DNA of 64,000 nt, from positions 14,755,582 to 14,819,581 of the forward strand of contig NC_079974.1 of NCBI RefSeq assembly GCF_029852145.1. The letters run 5' to 3'. This stretch comes from Microplitis mediator. Its lineage: Eukaryota; Arthropoda; Insecta; Hymenoptera; Braconidae. Position numbers and translations under genes: made by a program. Below, piece after piece: positions 26,396-38,920 of this stretch (position 1 is its first letter; each line of letters opens with the position of its first letter). Under the pieces are notes generated by a model that saw nothing but the letters and a program-made list of their open reading frames with translations, did not search any database and was not told where the DNA came from.

Positions 26396-28240
26396 GTAAG
26401 TTTATAATACATTTGTGAAATTATTTGTGACTTATTGTGGAAAATTAAAACTTAATAGATAAATAAACAAGGGCAATATTGACAAGATTATCACAAAAGG
26501 GTAAATAATTTATTCATTATTTGTCTATTATTATTATTTTTTTTCATCACAATATAAATGTATTCAAAAAAAATTTCATATTAAAAAATAAATTGTAAAA
26601 AACGTTTTTCAAATTTATCGTGTCACGGCGTTAGTCCTCAGTTGCTGGACTAACTAAGAAAAAAAAAGATTTAATTTATTGACAAGCGTGTATTATAGTT
26701 TGTAGTTATTATTTGGACATTTCTGAATATTTCAAAATTTCAAGTTTAATTGGTATTAAAAAAATTTTATGAAAATAATCTTCTTGGTTCTATTGATTGT
26801 CACACCTGTGTAATTTTAAGTTGCGGAAAAGTATATTAATGAAGAAACTTCCTTAAACCTCGTGGGAATCAAGAAGTAAATAAAAGAACAACAGGAACTC
26901 ATCGATTGTTACGGTCGATGATGGGAAAAAGAGAAAGAAAAAAATTTTTTTTTTACATTGGGTATCCAGTAACACACATGGCATGACTCAAGTGTACTTC
27001 CTTTGATTTAATAGCTAACAATATAATATTACTTTTTTTTTTTACTCTCATTTGACACATCTATTAAATACGAAATAAATTCAAAATGTGTTATTGATTG
27101 TTCTCAAATTCCATAATATAATGTTGTTTGCTATTTACACCTGTTTGCTCAAAAATAAAAATAAAGATTCGGTATCAAAAAAATTAATAAGGTGAAAAAA
27201 TATCTTAATAATAAATATATAAATACTGGAGCGCATTTCAGTATTTTTTTTTAGAGTAAAAATTATTGTCTTTAAAATTTCCATCTTTTACTTTTATGAA
27301 CTGATAAAAGATATAATTTTAAAGCAATTGAATTATAAAATAAAATACTTCGAGATTAATCGATCAAGTAGATTTTAAATTATTCAAGAGATTAAATTTA
27401 AAAAAAAGTAAAAAGAATAAATCGTTTTTTGGATTACCCACAACTCATAACCAGACCGATCAGTCTCAAAATCACTCTTCATCTTAGTGTTTTTGATTGC
27501 CACAAAAATCATCACAATTGGCAAATTTATTAAACAAATCATATGAACGAAATTTGAAAAAAATGATTCTACTGCGGTTTTTTTTTTTTTTTTTTTTTTA
27601 ATTATTTCGGAGCTACGGATCTGCATAGTTTTAACATCTCATGTTATTTGAAATTTTTTTTCGATATCCTTGGATTGTGGAAAAGATCATCTAAATAAAA
27701 ATTCATTCAAAAGATCTTGTAAACGATAAATCTTAAAAATAATTCAATTTTTCCTAATCTAATTGATGATGTATATTTTTTTATATTTATTAATTTACGA
27801 ATGTCTAAGGTCAGTAGGATTTATTTAAAAAATGAAAATTTATGGGTTTTGCAAACCAAAATATTATTTTTTCAATGATTTTCGTAGTTATTTAAATAAA
27901 ATAAGCTAAACAATGATTTTTAAGTTTTTGATCAAAGGTATCTCTTAGAGATGTTTCTAAAAAGTTTCACGAAATATAAATTTTAATGAATTCTTTCGAT
28001 TTCTATAATAATCCCCATTTTAATTGATTGATTCGTTTGTGAAATTTGAAATATTTACTTACTTCGTCATTTCAATACTTTCTTGGCCCAAACGTCAACA
28101 TCCGTAAAAATTCCATTATTTTAAAAATAATTTTTAATTTTCACATAAAAAAGTTTGAAATTAAAAAATTTCGAGTCAATAAAATTTTAATATTTTAATG
28201 ATCAATAGATCAACACTAACAGTGATTTCAATTTTTTTTT
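26396..28240. other. AT-rich DNA, nothing recognised
   Basis: No coding exon or structured repeat seen; long homopolymer runs (poly-T at 27579-27599). Confidence 0.5.
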
Positions 28241-28993
28241 AACTTCCCGCTAAGAAAATTGGAAATTTTCCAAAATTCGGGAAGTTATTTGTTTCGGTCC
28301 GATTTTCGAACTTCGAATTTTTAACAGATATTGACGTTTCGATGTTCTAGAGAGCTATTCTAAATAATTTCAAGATGATGTCCGAGTGTATGTATGTGTG
28401 TACGTACGTACGTATGTATGTAAATATTCTGGTACTTTTGAACGGATTAACCGATTTTGATCGCCAAGGTGGCATTCGACGCGGCTTGTCAATATCTAAA
28501 AGCTGTAAAAAATTGAATTTGATCGGTAAGGTGCGTTCGGAGATATTCCAAAAATAAAATTCATTCAAAAATGATTTTTTTGGATAACTTGTAATATGCT
28601 CGATGGATTGATTCCGAATTCTAATCAGCTCTAAAACTTTATAAGCCGCGCCGAATGCCACCTCAACCGTCGAAATCGGTTTATTCTTTCAAGAGAAATC
28701 GTTGTCGAAAGAATTGAAAGAAAATTTTTTTTTTTTAGTTTTTAAATATCTCAAAAACGACTAGATTAATCGATTCCAAATTTAATCAGCTCTAGAACTC
28801 GACAAAACGCGTCGATTGCCACCTCAACCGTCTTAATCGGTCAATTCGTCCGAAATATCATTGGAAAAAAAAAAAAAAAAGTTAAAAACGTTTTTTTTCG
28901 AAAACAATGGCATACCAAAGTATTTTCAAGCTCAAGGAGCTCGAAAACAGTGGGAAGTTTTCGGGTTGGCCCGCAGGGTCAACCGATAGACAG
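28241..28993 (-). mobile_element. AACTTCCCGC-family repeat, copy 2 (reverse)
   Basis: Starts AACTTCCCGCTAAGAAAATT and ends with the head motif CCCGCAGGGTCAACCGATAG, so it lies opposite to copy 1. It has the GATGTCCGAGTGTATGTATG and GTACGTACGTACGTATG tracts and three internal units with GGTGGCATTCGACGCGG or the inverse. Confidence 0.8.
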
Positions 28994-29750
28994 TTTTTTT
29001 TTCTTCTTTCAACAAGGGAAGTTCTTAATTTCAGTTCAATTTATAACAGAGGATTTCCCTTTTATCAAGCCTGGTCACCCCTTTTTATTAATGTCGAATA
29101 AAGAAGGGCGTCAGTGGAAGATGGACTCGGCCTTCCAGAACCGGAGATGTTAAATTTATACAAATCAGGGTCGTTTGTAAAATTATTGCGAGAGAGGTGA
29201 GGAAATGAATGAAACACTGGAATAATATAAAGCTTGATTTTATTGAACAATAATTAATTAATTGATAAAGATATCTACTTTCCGAAGTTTAAGAAATAGT
29301 TTTTAATAATTTCCGAATGTCGAAGTGTGTGTGTAAACTAAATTGTTTCGTACTATCTCTTGAACGAATTGACCGCTTACGAGTGTTTTTACAGCAATTG
29401 AAAGCAATCAACAAGATTTCAATCTGGTTTGTTATTGAGATCAATCGGTAAATTAGTTTTACAGTTAAAAAAAAAATCGTTAGTAAGCTACTAATCCAAT
29501 TGATTTTAAAATTTGATAAGATATGAGTCGTAATCGATTTTTGAAAATCGAGTTTTCATCACTCTAAAACCAAGGGTGTTATAAGTGTATTATATTAACA
29601 CATATTAAATGTGTTCTATGTTTAAAGCCATAAACAAAACTATAGTTTTTTGTAGTCATTTAAAACACGTTTCACGGTGTGTTAAAAATCTATAGATTGC
29701 TTATGGATATTAAAAATCTATAGATTTCAATGTTATTCGGCAAGTGTGTT
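28994..29750. other. Unassigned intergenic DNA
   Basis: A short less AT-rich stretch (29060-29150, with GGAAGATGGACTCGGCC) has no recognisable coding potential. The part 29300-29550 resembles a decayed AACTTCCCGC-family unit (CTCTTGAACGAATTGACCG). Confidence 0.35.
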
Positions 29751-29769
29751 AATTTCGACCACACACTTG

Positions 29770-30300
29770 GTTTTAAACTGATCAGATGGCATTTTGAGGC
29801 CCTTCGAAGCTATTCTGACTATTTTCAGAATGATGTCCGAGTGTCTGTATGCCTGTGTGTGTGTGTGTGTGTGTGAACGGTCTATAACTTTTGAACTAAT
29901 GAACCGATTTGGATGGCTGAAAATTTCAGATCGTTTGATCAAATAGACTCGCAAATATTTGCGAATCACGAAGAAAAAAAAAAAAAAAATTTTTTTTAAA
30001 GTTTTTTTCAATTTCTCATAAACGACTCAAACGATCGACTTCAAAATCTAATCAGCTCTAGAACATAGAAAAACGCGTCGATTGCTGCCTCAACCATCTC
30101 AATCGGTTAATGCGTTCGAGAGATATCGTTGGAGAAAGAAATGGTGAAAAACAGGTTTTTTCAAATATCTTCGAAACGGCTGAACCGATCGGTTTTAAAT
30201 TTTAATCAGATCCAGAATTCAACGAAACGCGCCGATTACCACCTCATACGTCAAAATCGATCGATTAGTTCAAAAGATATCAGCGTTGAAAAGTTAAAAA
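29770..30300 (-). mobile_element. AACTTCCCGC-family repeat, truncated copy 3
   Basis: It shares CAGAATGATGTCCGAGTGT, a (TG)n tract and three internal units with AAACGCG(T/C)CGATT followed by CACCTCA or CTGCCTCA. The outer ends typical of the family are not recognisable. Confidence 0.65.
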
Positions 30301-31589
30301 AATAACATTTCATGTTATTTTTTCCGGAAAAATTGTAATAGAATGCACTAAAATGTGTCTGAAATCATACCAACTCTTCCTCTTTAAAGTCTCTTTCGAT
30401 CATCATACAATGCCATCTAACTCGTTCCTTAGTTTAATCATATTATCAACAAAAAAATTGAAAAAACACAGTTTTTAATATTTTTCTCGGATATTTCATA
30501 TATTATTACTCTGATCTGAGTTAAAACTTATTTAAATCTTGATTTTGATCACTGAAATTGATTTTTGCCTCAATACATTTATTTTATTGAACATAATCGG
30601 GAATTAAAATTTAAAAACCGCATCTTTATTAATGATTTTCGATTCTTAAATTTTCAAACTTTAGAATAAAACGTAACTTGTTAAAGCTTGAAAAGCTTAT
30701 AAAAAAAGCAATTGCATGTAATAGCGTTTTCGAGCTCGAAAACGCTATTACATGCTTTTTTTGTATATTCATAAAAAGAGAAAAAGGGTTTCTTTGCCAT
30801 TTCTTCATCTATATCATGTTGCATAACTTCTAAAATTTTAATATTCCAAAGCCCTTAGATTTAATATTATTTTTTTGTTTGATTTAATTCACCAAAATAT
30901 TCTATATGAATCCGTTAGATTCAATAACAAAATAAAGAAAAAAATTTTAGCAAAAGTGAACGAAGAATAAAATATATGATAAATGTCTAAGAATGATACT
31001 ACCTACACTTAATGATATTGCCCAATTATTAAACATTTTTCTTGCAGTCAGTCTCTTTCTTTCATCATCATTCTCGTTCTTTTTTGTTTGGCTTTCTCTT
31101 GATATTGAGATTATGCACCATTGTGGTGGTTAACATAAGCAGCTATGTGGGTGTAGAACCGTTCATGTGGAAAATGTTATACTCTATTCTTTACCAAATA
31201 AGGTTACAAGATTCCAATTGTATATTACTTTTTTTTTCAAATCAGTCTAATTGGGAGTATTAAAAAAAAAAAATATTAAACTGTTATCAAATTTAAAAAA
31301 TTTTCTTCTTTCTTTTTATAAATCGTATTTGCTAAATTACGACTCATTCGATTACTCATGACTATGTTCGGAGCGTAAGTATCTATTTCTATATCTACGT
31401 GAACTCAAAGCAAAAGTAAATAAAGAAGACTTTAGAGTAAGAGAAAAAGACAAAATGGGTAGTTTCTAAAGTTAAATTCCCTTGATGGTACATTGACACA
31501 AATTCACGTAATACGAAACGATTTGTTTATATATAAATATACATATATATTACTTAATTGATTTCTATTTTATTTTAGAATGTATCAGG
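30301..31589. other. Upstream region of the interference-hedgehog gene
   Basis: No coding exon recognised before the exon beginning at 31579. It contains the perfect palindrome listed separately. Confidence 0.45.
30714..30755. repeat. 42-bp perfect palindrome
   Basis: GCATGTAATAGCGTTTTCGA followed by its exact reverse complement, centred on GAGCTC between 30734 and 30735, no loop. The centre TTTTCGAGCTCGAAAA equals the head motif of the AACTTCCCGC family, so it may be a relic of two head-to-head copies. Confidence 0.95.
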
Positions 31590-34500
31590 ATGAGACAGTT
31601 AACATTCAAAGTTATCGGTATTATCACAATATTTCGATTGTCCTTGATTTACAATGTATCAGGTAAATAAATAATAACATTTCATTATTTTGTAAAAAAT
31701 ATTAATAATTGAATAAATTGAATGATTTTATTATACAGCTTTTCGACAAGAATCCGGAATGTCGTTTACTCGACATCCTCAGCCTTTAGCTGCTCCTCTC
31801 GGTGACGAGGTAGACTTTGAATGCAGTTTAAACTTAGAAGCTGATAAATTTGCTTGGCGTCATCGTCCGCTAAATTCCAAACACTGGGGTCCTCTTATAA
31901 ATCTTCCTAATAGCGGAGGCAAAACTTCAAAATTTGTCGTTACCTTTGACGATGAATCTAAAGCAGGTGATTACAGATGTATCGCATTTTACGGTAATTA
32001 TTTTAAATATTATTTTAAAATAAATACTCAAAATTTTTATAAAAGATTGATTATTGATAATTTTATTTTAGGTACAAGTGGTCTTGCATCTGAACCAGGC
32101 AGACTAAGTCTTGCAAAAATTGATAAATTTACTGACAAAAGTGATGTAGAAATACGTGTTCCAGTTGGAAATACTGTTCCAATAACATGTCCAGTACCTT
32201 ACTCATCACCAGAAGCAATTGTTCAATTTTATAAAAATGATATATTACTAAAAAATATAAATCTTACCGGTGATAAAACGATTATTATTGAAAATGCTCA
32301 AGTTTCAGATTCTGGAAATTATCATTGTACTGCTGATAATTATATTGTAACTCAAACTTATAGAAGCAATTATCAAACAAAATTACAAGTTTATATCGAG
32401 AAAAACAATATTTCTCCTTTTTGGACTAAACAACCACAAACAGAATATAAAGCATTAAAAAACAGTAATATAAGTTTAGAATGTTTTGGTGCGGGTTATC
32501 CAATCCCTAAATTATCATGGTCAAGGTTCGCAGGATCTTTACCTCTGTATTCACAATATAAGAGTTCAGGATTAAGCATTGTTAATGTACAACCATCAGA
32601 TAGAGGAGAATATCAATGTGTTTGGTCAAATGATAATGATAAAATAAAAACTTCTATAATTTTAAAAGTCGTTGAACCACCCAGAGTTATTAAAGGACCA
32701 AGAGCATCGACATTTTCTGAAGATGGTTATCTTGAACTATTTTGCAATGTGACTGGTGTACCTGAACCAACAATTGAGTGGTTAATAAACGGTGAAACAC
32801 TTGAACCAAGTTCTAGTGTTGAAATTAGAGGTTCAAAACTAACTGTAGATCCAGTGGAGAAAAAACATGCGGGAATTGTTCAATGCGTTGCTAGCAATGA
32901 GTACGGATCTTATTCAGGATATAATCTTTTAAAAGTAAATCCTAAACAGCATATAAGTGGTGGTGACATGAATTTACATCAGGGATCACACGGTACATCT
33001 GGAAATGTTCATAAACATACTAAAGGTGGCGGAAGAAGAAAAAACGAAAAAACCAATCGTAAAGGAACTGAACTTGTTCCGCCAAATCCACCAGAAGTTA
33101 CTCGTCTTTCTGATGTTTCTGTAATGGTTCGGTGGTCTGTACCTGAAAAAACTGGTCTTCCTATTCAGTTTTTCAAAGTTCAGTATCGAGAACTTGGACC
33201 GAAAAAAAATGGTAAACAGTCGTCTAAATGGAATACTGCAAATATGGAAATTCCAAATCATATTAGATCATTTGAGGTTACAGATTTACAACCAGATCAT
33301 ACATATCGATTTAGAATTGCTGCAGTATATTCTAATAATGATAATAAACCTAGTGAAAATTCCGAGCGATTCCATCTTACTCGTATGGCAGGTTTTGAAA
33401 CAAATAAAATGCCCATTCCATTATTAACAAATACGGAAGCACTTGGTCCAGATCGTGTACTTCTTATTTGGCAAAATCCTGACAAAACGGTTGATATCGA
33501 TGGATTTTATGTTTATCATCGTGCTTCAACATCAGCTGGAGACTACATTAAAACAACAGTTGAAGGAAAAAATTCTACTAATATTACGATTTCTCATTTA
33601 CAATCAGACACAATCTATGAATTTAAAATTCAAAGTTTTTCTGTGGATGCTGCTTCGGAATTTTCAAAAATTGTTCGTCAAAAAACATTAAAAGCTATTA
33701 CAGAACCACCTCCAATACAACAAATTTTGCCGGGTGTAGGATCTCAAAGTACTAGAAACAGTCATAATGGTACTTTATATGCAATAATCGGTGGCACATT
33801 AGGAAGTATTACTCTTTTGGGCGCATTAAGTGCAATTGTAGTTATTTATAAGAAAAGCAGAATTAAACAAAATCGTGAGTCTTCACAAAATGAAGGTAAA
33901 ATGATATTTTTAATTTTATAATTATTAATTGTTAATCTAATGAAATGGATTTTTTTTTTTCATAGGCAAATCTATAGCGAATGGTATAGTTATGAATGGC
34001 AGTGTAACGGATTCTAAGATTAACATCACATCGAATCCTCTTGCTGTTCTTGACAACTCGGATAATACAATTCAACCCAAGGTTCGTAATTCAATCTCAG
34101 TGATACTGAGATCTTGCGAAGACGGGAGTCAAGGATCACGACAATTACACTGATTATATTACCAACAATTGCGATGTTAATTTTAAACTCAACTAAACAA
34201 AAAAAAAATTTTTTTTTTTCAAAGTTGCATGTACATATCAAGATCCTTTACTCGACGTCCAAACATTTAAATGCTTGTAGCCCAAGCTTATCTAAGCAAT
34301 CTTTGAAACGTTTTTTCCTTGTTAACTTTTCCTTCTTTTAATATTTTTGCTCTCTTCATTTAACTTCATTTTCAAAAATAAAAATCATATGAAATAAACA
34401 CAACACACGATACATTACTATGCCTACACGCCTCCTCTGCTAGATCTGAAAAACGAAGCGAACGAACAACACACATATTTCTGAATAGAACGGACAACAA

Positions 34501-34647
34501 CCGTCAATGGAAATGACATCATTTACAAATGGCCAGGTCAACAACAACAACATCGACAATAACACGAACAATGGAAATGATGGTTCCCTTGCCAGTACTG
34601 CCAGATTCAACGGATCCAAAGCCGATACCACACAAGAAATTCTATAA
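31590..34647 (+). CDS. ihog: Interference hedgehog-like receptor (Ig/FN3, single-pass membrane)
   Basis: Exons: 31590-31662, 31739-31993, 32072-33895, 33966-34081, and probably 34489-34647; phases agree, 808 residues. The chosen ATG at 31590 (not the out-of-frame ATG at 31580) gives a signal-peptide-like start MRQLTFKVIGIITIF. Then come four Ig domains (Cys pairs with D.G.Y.C motifs such as DSGNYHCTA and DRGEYQCVW), a basic linker GGGRRKNEKTNRKG, two fibronectin III domains (from about residues 445 and 556), a transmembrane helix near 678-700 (AIIGGTLGSITLLGALSAIV) and a short cytoplasmic tail (ITSNPLAVLDNS). The first FN3 of Ihog/Boi binds Hedgehog and heparin. The receptor acts with Patched at the cell surface. 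The last exon is coding-like (MEMTSFTNGQVNNNN, stop 34645) but its acceptor is weak. A stronger acceptor at 34443 or intron retention (stop at 34151-34153) would give other tails. Sequence does not separate ihog from its paralog boi. Confidence 0.9.
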
Positions 34648-35760
34648 TCGATGGATTAAATATTTTTTAGAATTCAAATAGATATCATTTCATAAATATA
34701 TCGTCCATAATATAACGTGGTATTTTATAAACTTTCCATAAAAGTTTTATTAAGTCATCAATAATTAATCACAAATGATGTATTAATTTTGAACGGTAGC
34801 TTCTTAAAACAAATTTTAATGTATTGAAATTTATTATAAATATGGAAGTTGATCAAATTGTATATAGAGAATTTATATTATTTTTATTTTTTATGATAAT
34901 GGCGGCTTTATATAACCGCTTAATTATTATAAAAAATAATATAATGACAATGCCGTCTACAAGTTTATGATATTAAGAAAAGTAATTTACCGTCGCTTTA
35001 GTTAACAGTATTGAGATTAGTTTTGTATTGATTGGAGAAAAAAAAAATTAGAGCGCTCATAAAGCACCCTCAGCGCTTTTGCACTTGAGTTGTGCAATTA
35101 CATTTATATAAGAAATAAAAATAGTGTAAAAATACGACCTAGTGAAATAGTAAATTAAGTGCCTTGTTAAAAAAAGTATCTCTTTGATTCTTATATGAAC
35201 AAGTAAAAAAATTTTAAGTGATAATTTGGTTGTGCCAAGACGACAATCGATTTATAATTGCCATTTTATTATTATAATTATTACTATTAATTATTATTTA
35301 AAATTATATTGGCTTATACTGTATTTAATATGAAAAAAATCGATGAAAAATATGTAAATATCTGTATGGACTTGATGAATTTATTTTTTAACTTTTTTTT
35401 TAAGATTTATAGACGATTTGATAGAAATATTTATTTGAAAACGATCCTTATAATGGGAAATATATTTTAATTATCAAATTGTTGCAGACAAATTAAAGAA
35501 GAGCACGAACAAATGTATGTGCAGTAAAAAATTTATATTTCCTAATATTTTACATAAAATTGCATTAAAGATTTTACATACAATTAAAGTTGTATATAAA
35601 TTGAGATTTTTTATTAATAACTTTTTATGTAAACCGTATCTGTGCCTTTCGCATCTTGCCTAAGTAGAATTATCTTATACACACATATATACATATATAT
35701 GCCGAGTTATTTATATGAATTATGTACTTAAATTTTTTTAATAAAAAAGTTTTTAAAAAA
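34648..35760. other. ihog 3' UTR and AT-rich intergenic DNA
   Basis: No gene seen. At 35049-35098 lies a degenerate copy of the AGCGCTTTNGCGCTT hairpin motif that recurs at 59-62 kb. Confidence 0.5.
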
Positions 35761-35767
35761 TGGACAT

Positions 35768-36206
35768 TACGGAAAAATTTTCTTTTCCGTTACTTTATAA
35801 AATTGTATAAAATTTTCCATAATTTTATGAAATCGTATAAAATGTTAAAAATTTCATACAATTTTATAAAATTTCACTCAGTTGTTCTTCCCTTACTTAG
35901 ATCTTACTATAGTATATATATATATAAAATTATATGAAATTCTACAAAATTTCGCTCTAAAGTCTTATAAAATTGTATAAAATTTTATATAATTTTATGA
36001 AATCATGTACAACTTTATACAATTTTACACAATTTTTGAAAACTACATTTAATTTTTACTTTCCTTACTCAGATCTTACTTTATTGAATTTTATAAGATT
36101 TTATAGAATTCTATAAAATTGTAAGAAATTCTATAAAATTTTGCTGTCAAATATTTGACATATGTTATATAATTATATAAAATTTTATGCAGCATTTTTT
36201 TCCGGG
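35768..36206. mobile_element. Palindromic-word element with ATAAAATTTTAT units
   Basis: Built almost entirely from variants of ATAAAATTTTAT and TATACAATTTTAT, which are near-palindromic. The right end, read inward, is CCCGGAAAAAAATGC, close to the CCCGGGAAAAAATGATCAG end of the element at 38921. The left end is uncertain (TACGGAAAAAT at 35768 is the best candidate) and no target duplication is visible. Confidence 0.55.
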
Positions 36207-36873
36207 CGTGTTTTGAATGATTTTACTTTTTAGCTTTAGAATTGTCTCAGTCGTTAATGGATTAATAAAATAAAAAGGTCGATCGATATTTTCGTTGAAA
36301 ATTGAACGCTCTATATAAAAAGGTGTCTTGTTATTTTTCGAAATACCTACTTTTTCAAAAGTTAATCAAGGCCAAAGTTAAATTAATCGTAAATTTCAAT
36401 ATTGTTTGACTTTCTTGACAAAACTATCAGTTTCATCGCTTGATACCACAAGACTTTATTTGTAGATCTTTTTATTTTTCTGGAACTATCTTTAATGAAG
36501 TTTTTAAAATTCCTGAAAACGTTTGAGTTATTTGCATTGAAGTGTCAATTTATGGAAAAAAATCTTGTTTATTCATTATTAATCGATTATATAATGTGAG
36601 ATATACGTTTTTGTAACTAAAGTCATTTATTTATAATTATCAAATCATAATAAAAAAAAAATCATATGCTTAGCAATGTAAATATCTCTGATTAATGTTA
36701 TATAATTTTGCTTAAAAATCTTCGTTGAAAGACGGATCGATTCTTATTAATAATTCACTCAAATTTAATTGTTTTGCACTCTTAATAATAAGGATAAGGT
36801 ATAATTATAAAATCCAGAAACTATGCGAATATTATTATGTTAGCAAAGCTATAAACAAAAGAATGTTGGTCTT
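36207..36873. other. AT-rich intergenic DNA
   Basis: Nothing recognised. Confidence 0.5.
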
Positions 36874-37248
36874 CTCAGATAGCAAAATGACGTCTTGATG
36901 AGTTCTGAATGAATTCCTATTTATGATTTGGACATTTTATCAACATCTTAAAGAAGTCTTTAAGAAGTCCTCAAAATGTCGAATGAGCCACCTAGCGAAT
37001 TCAGTAAGATCTCAGTATGAATTTACCATGACGTCTTTAAGGAGCTCCTAATTTTGAATTCATAAAGAAGTTTAAAACAGAATACATTTAGTCGTCACAA
37101 AACTGACGTCTTATTTATGGAGTCTTCAAAAACTCTCAATTTAAGAGTTCTTAAAAATGACACCTTTAAGAAGTCATTATAAGACTTCTTGAGGACGCCT
37201 TCAAAAAGACGTCGTAAAGCAGCCATTGCGACTTGAATGCTGCCTGGG
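36874..37248. mobile_element. Palindromic-word element with GACGTC units, TT flanks
   Basis: The left end CTCAGATAGCAAAATGACGT and right end (read inward) CCCAGGCAGCATTCAAGTCG are similar. The interior repeats TGACGTCTT, AAGAAGTCTT and AAGACGTCGT in both orientations. The 2 bp just outside each end are TT. 375 bp, no open frame of note. Confidence 0.6.
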
Positions 37249-37319
37249 TTGTTAACAAAGGAATTTCTTCAAAATCTATTATTGAAAACATGAACTTATA
37301 TTTACGTCAATAAGGAAAA

Positions 37320-37640
37320 AAAAAGTTTTGAAAAACGGTTGACTCTGTAAGCTAACCGCAAAACTTCTCGCAGTTTTCAAACTCGGAGAGCTTGGAAACG
37401 TTACTATTGGTAAACTTTTGAGTTCTTCGAACTCAAATACGGCTTCACCAAAAATATATACATTTCGCTGAAAAAAAGTAATTTTTGTCCGACGATATCT
37501 TCGGAACAAATCAACCAATTCGCAGGTGCATTGCGGCAATCGAAAGAGTTTTTAAAGACTTAGATTTGATCAAACTTGAAATCAAATCGAGCGATTTACG
37601 AGTTATGTACGAGAGCTTACAAAAAAAAATTTTCTTTAAT
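37320..37640 (+). mobile_element. AACTTCCCGC-family repeat, diverged head fragment (copy 4)
   Basis: Head motif GGTTGACTCTGTAAGC, AACTTCTCGCAG, then GAGAGCTTGGAAACG and TCGAACTCAAATACGG, as in other copies, but the 3' half cannot be followed. Confidence 0.6.
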
Positions 37641-38799
37641 TATTACAACCGTCACGAAAATTAAGGAGTATTAAAAAATTCCAAATCTTTAAGTGATTTT
37701 CGACAAAAAGTAATTCGGAGGAAAATAGTCGTACAGCAAAGACAAAAGAATCGAATCATAGCTTCAAGATTCTAGTTTTCAGATTTGAACTTGAAAAATT
37801 TTTATTATGAACGGTTTTGAAGTAATCCTAAGAAGACGGACGAAAAAAAGAAATTTCTTTTTTTCAGGTTTCGTAGTCTCAAAAGTTTCTTTGGGAACTG
37901 AAAAAAATCAGCTCGAAATCTCGAAAATTGAGCTATTGCTTGACAAGTTCATTTTCCCATTGAAAATACATGTAAAAAATTTTGACTTTCATACCCTTGT
38001 AAGAAATCAAATTCCCTACAAAATTGTCCTAAATAGCCGTGCTCGTAACTACAATACAAACAAATGTTACAAGCCTCTAAAGCGAAAAAAAAAAAAAAAA
38101 TTTTTTTATGTGTAATTATTGTTTTTACTTTTTTGTTATTTAATTGCTGGTATTTTTTTTTTCTAATTTTAATTTGCAATCTTCTACAGAAAATCGATTT
38201 TTCCGTGAGAAATTATTATTTCATCAGACTCATAAAGTGAAAAAAAAGTTATCGAGCTTAAGCTACTTGAAATTTCAAGGTATTAAATACTTTAAAATCG
38301 TGACGATTTACTTTTTTTTTATCTGATGTGTCAATCAGTCAATAAAATAGATTTTCTGTAAAAGATGAAGCAATTGCAAATTAAACCCTGATTAAGAAAT
38401 CTAATTTGAAATGATTTAAAAAATCTAAATTATTTCACATTGTATCATATCATAAAATTATAATCTAAAATAATTCGAAATAATTTAAAATTCTTAACTT
38501 CGAATTATTTGAAATTATAAAAATATGATTTGAAATAATTCAATAGAATTAAAAATTCTCGACTTTGAATTATTGGGTGCCACAACCTGTGCCTAACGGA
38601 GGTGACTCGAAACGCACATTTGCATCGAAAGTAAAAGTGTAAGTAGCGACACGTATGAATAAACAAACGACAGATAAAAGTTACGTTCGGAGAAACAGGA
38701 ATGAAGAACGTGATGGATGTATCATGTCCGTTCTGATGAACGTAATCTCTGAATAAAGTTCCCTCCGATAAACCGGACGTTTGGTTAAAGTAAAATTTG
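37641..38799. other. Intergenic DNA, nothing recognised
   Basis: AT-rich up to 38570, then a more balanced stretch leading into the repeat before the 38921 element. No gene seen. Confidence 0.45.
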
Positions 38800-38920
38800 T
38801 AGAAACGGAAGAACGGAAAACGAGCCACTTGTAGAAACGGAGGAACGAAGAATGATACGTTTGAATAAACGCGGGTAACGGAGAACGAGACGTTTGTAGA
38901 AACGGAGGAACGAAGAACGT
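38800..38920 (+). repeat. Short imperfect tandem repeat, GTAGAAACGGAGGAACG unit
   Basis: The unit GTAGAAACGGA(G/A)GAACG(A/G)A occurs three times (about 38799, 38830 and 38896) with GACGTTTG linkers. The element at 38921 is inserted at its end. Confidence 0.75.

Noticed and set aside
31580..31582. ATG at 31580 as ihog start
   Set aside because: It is out of frame with the Ig domains; the ATG at 31590 gives a signal peptide and joins the next exon in frame.
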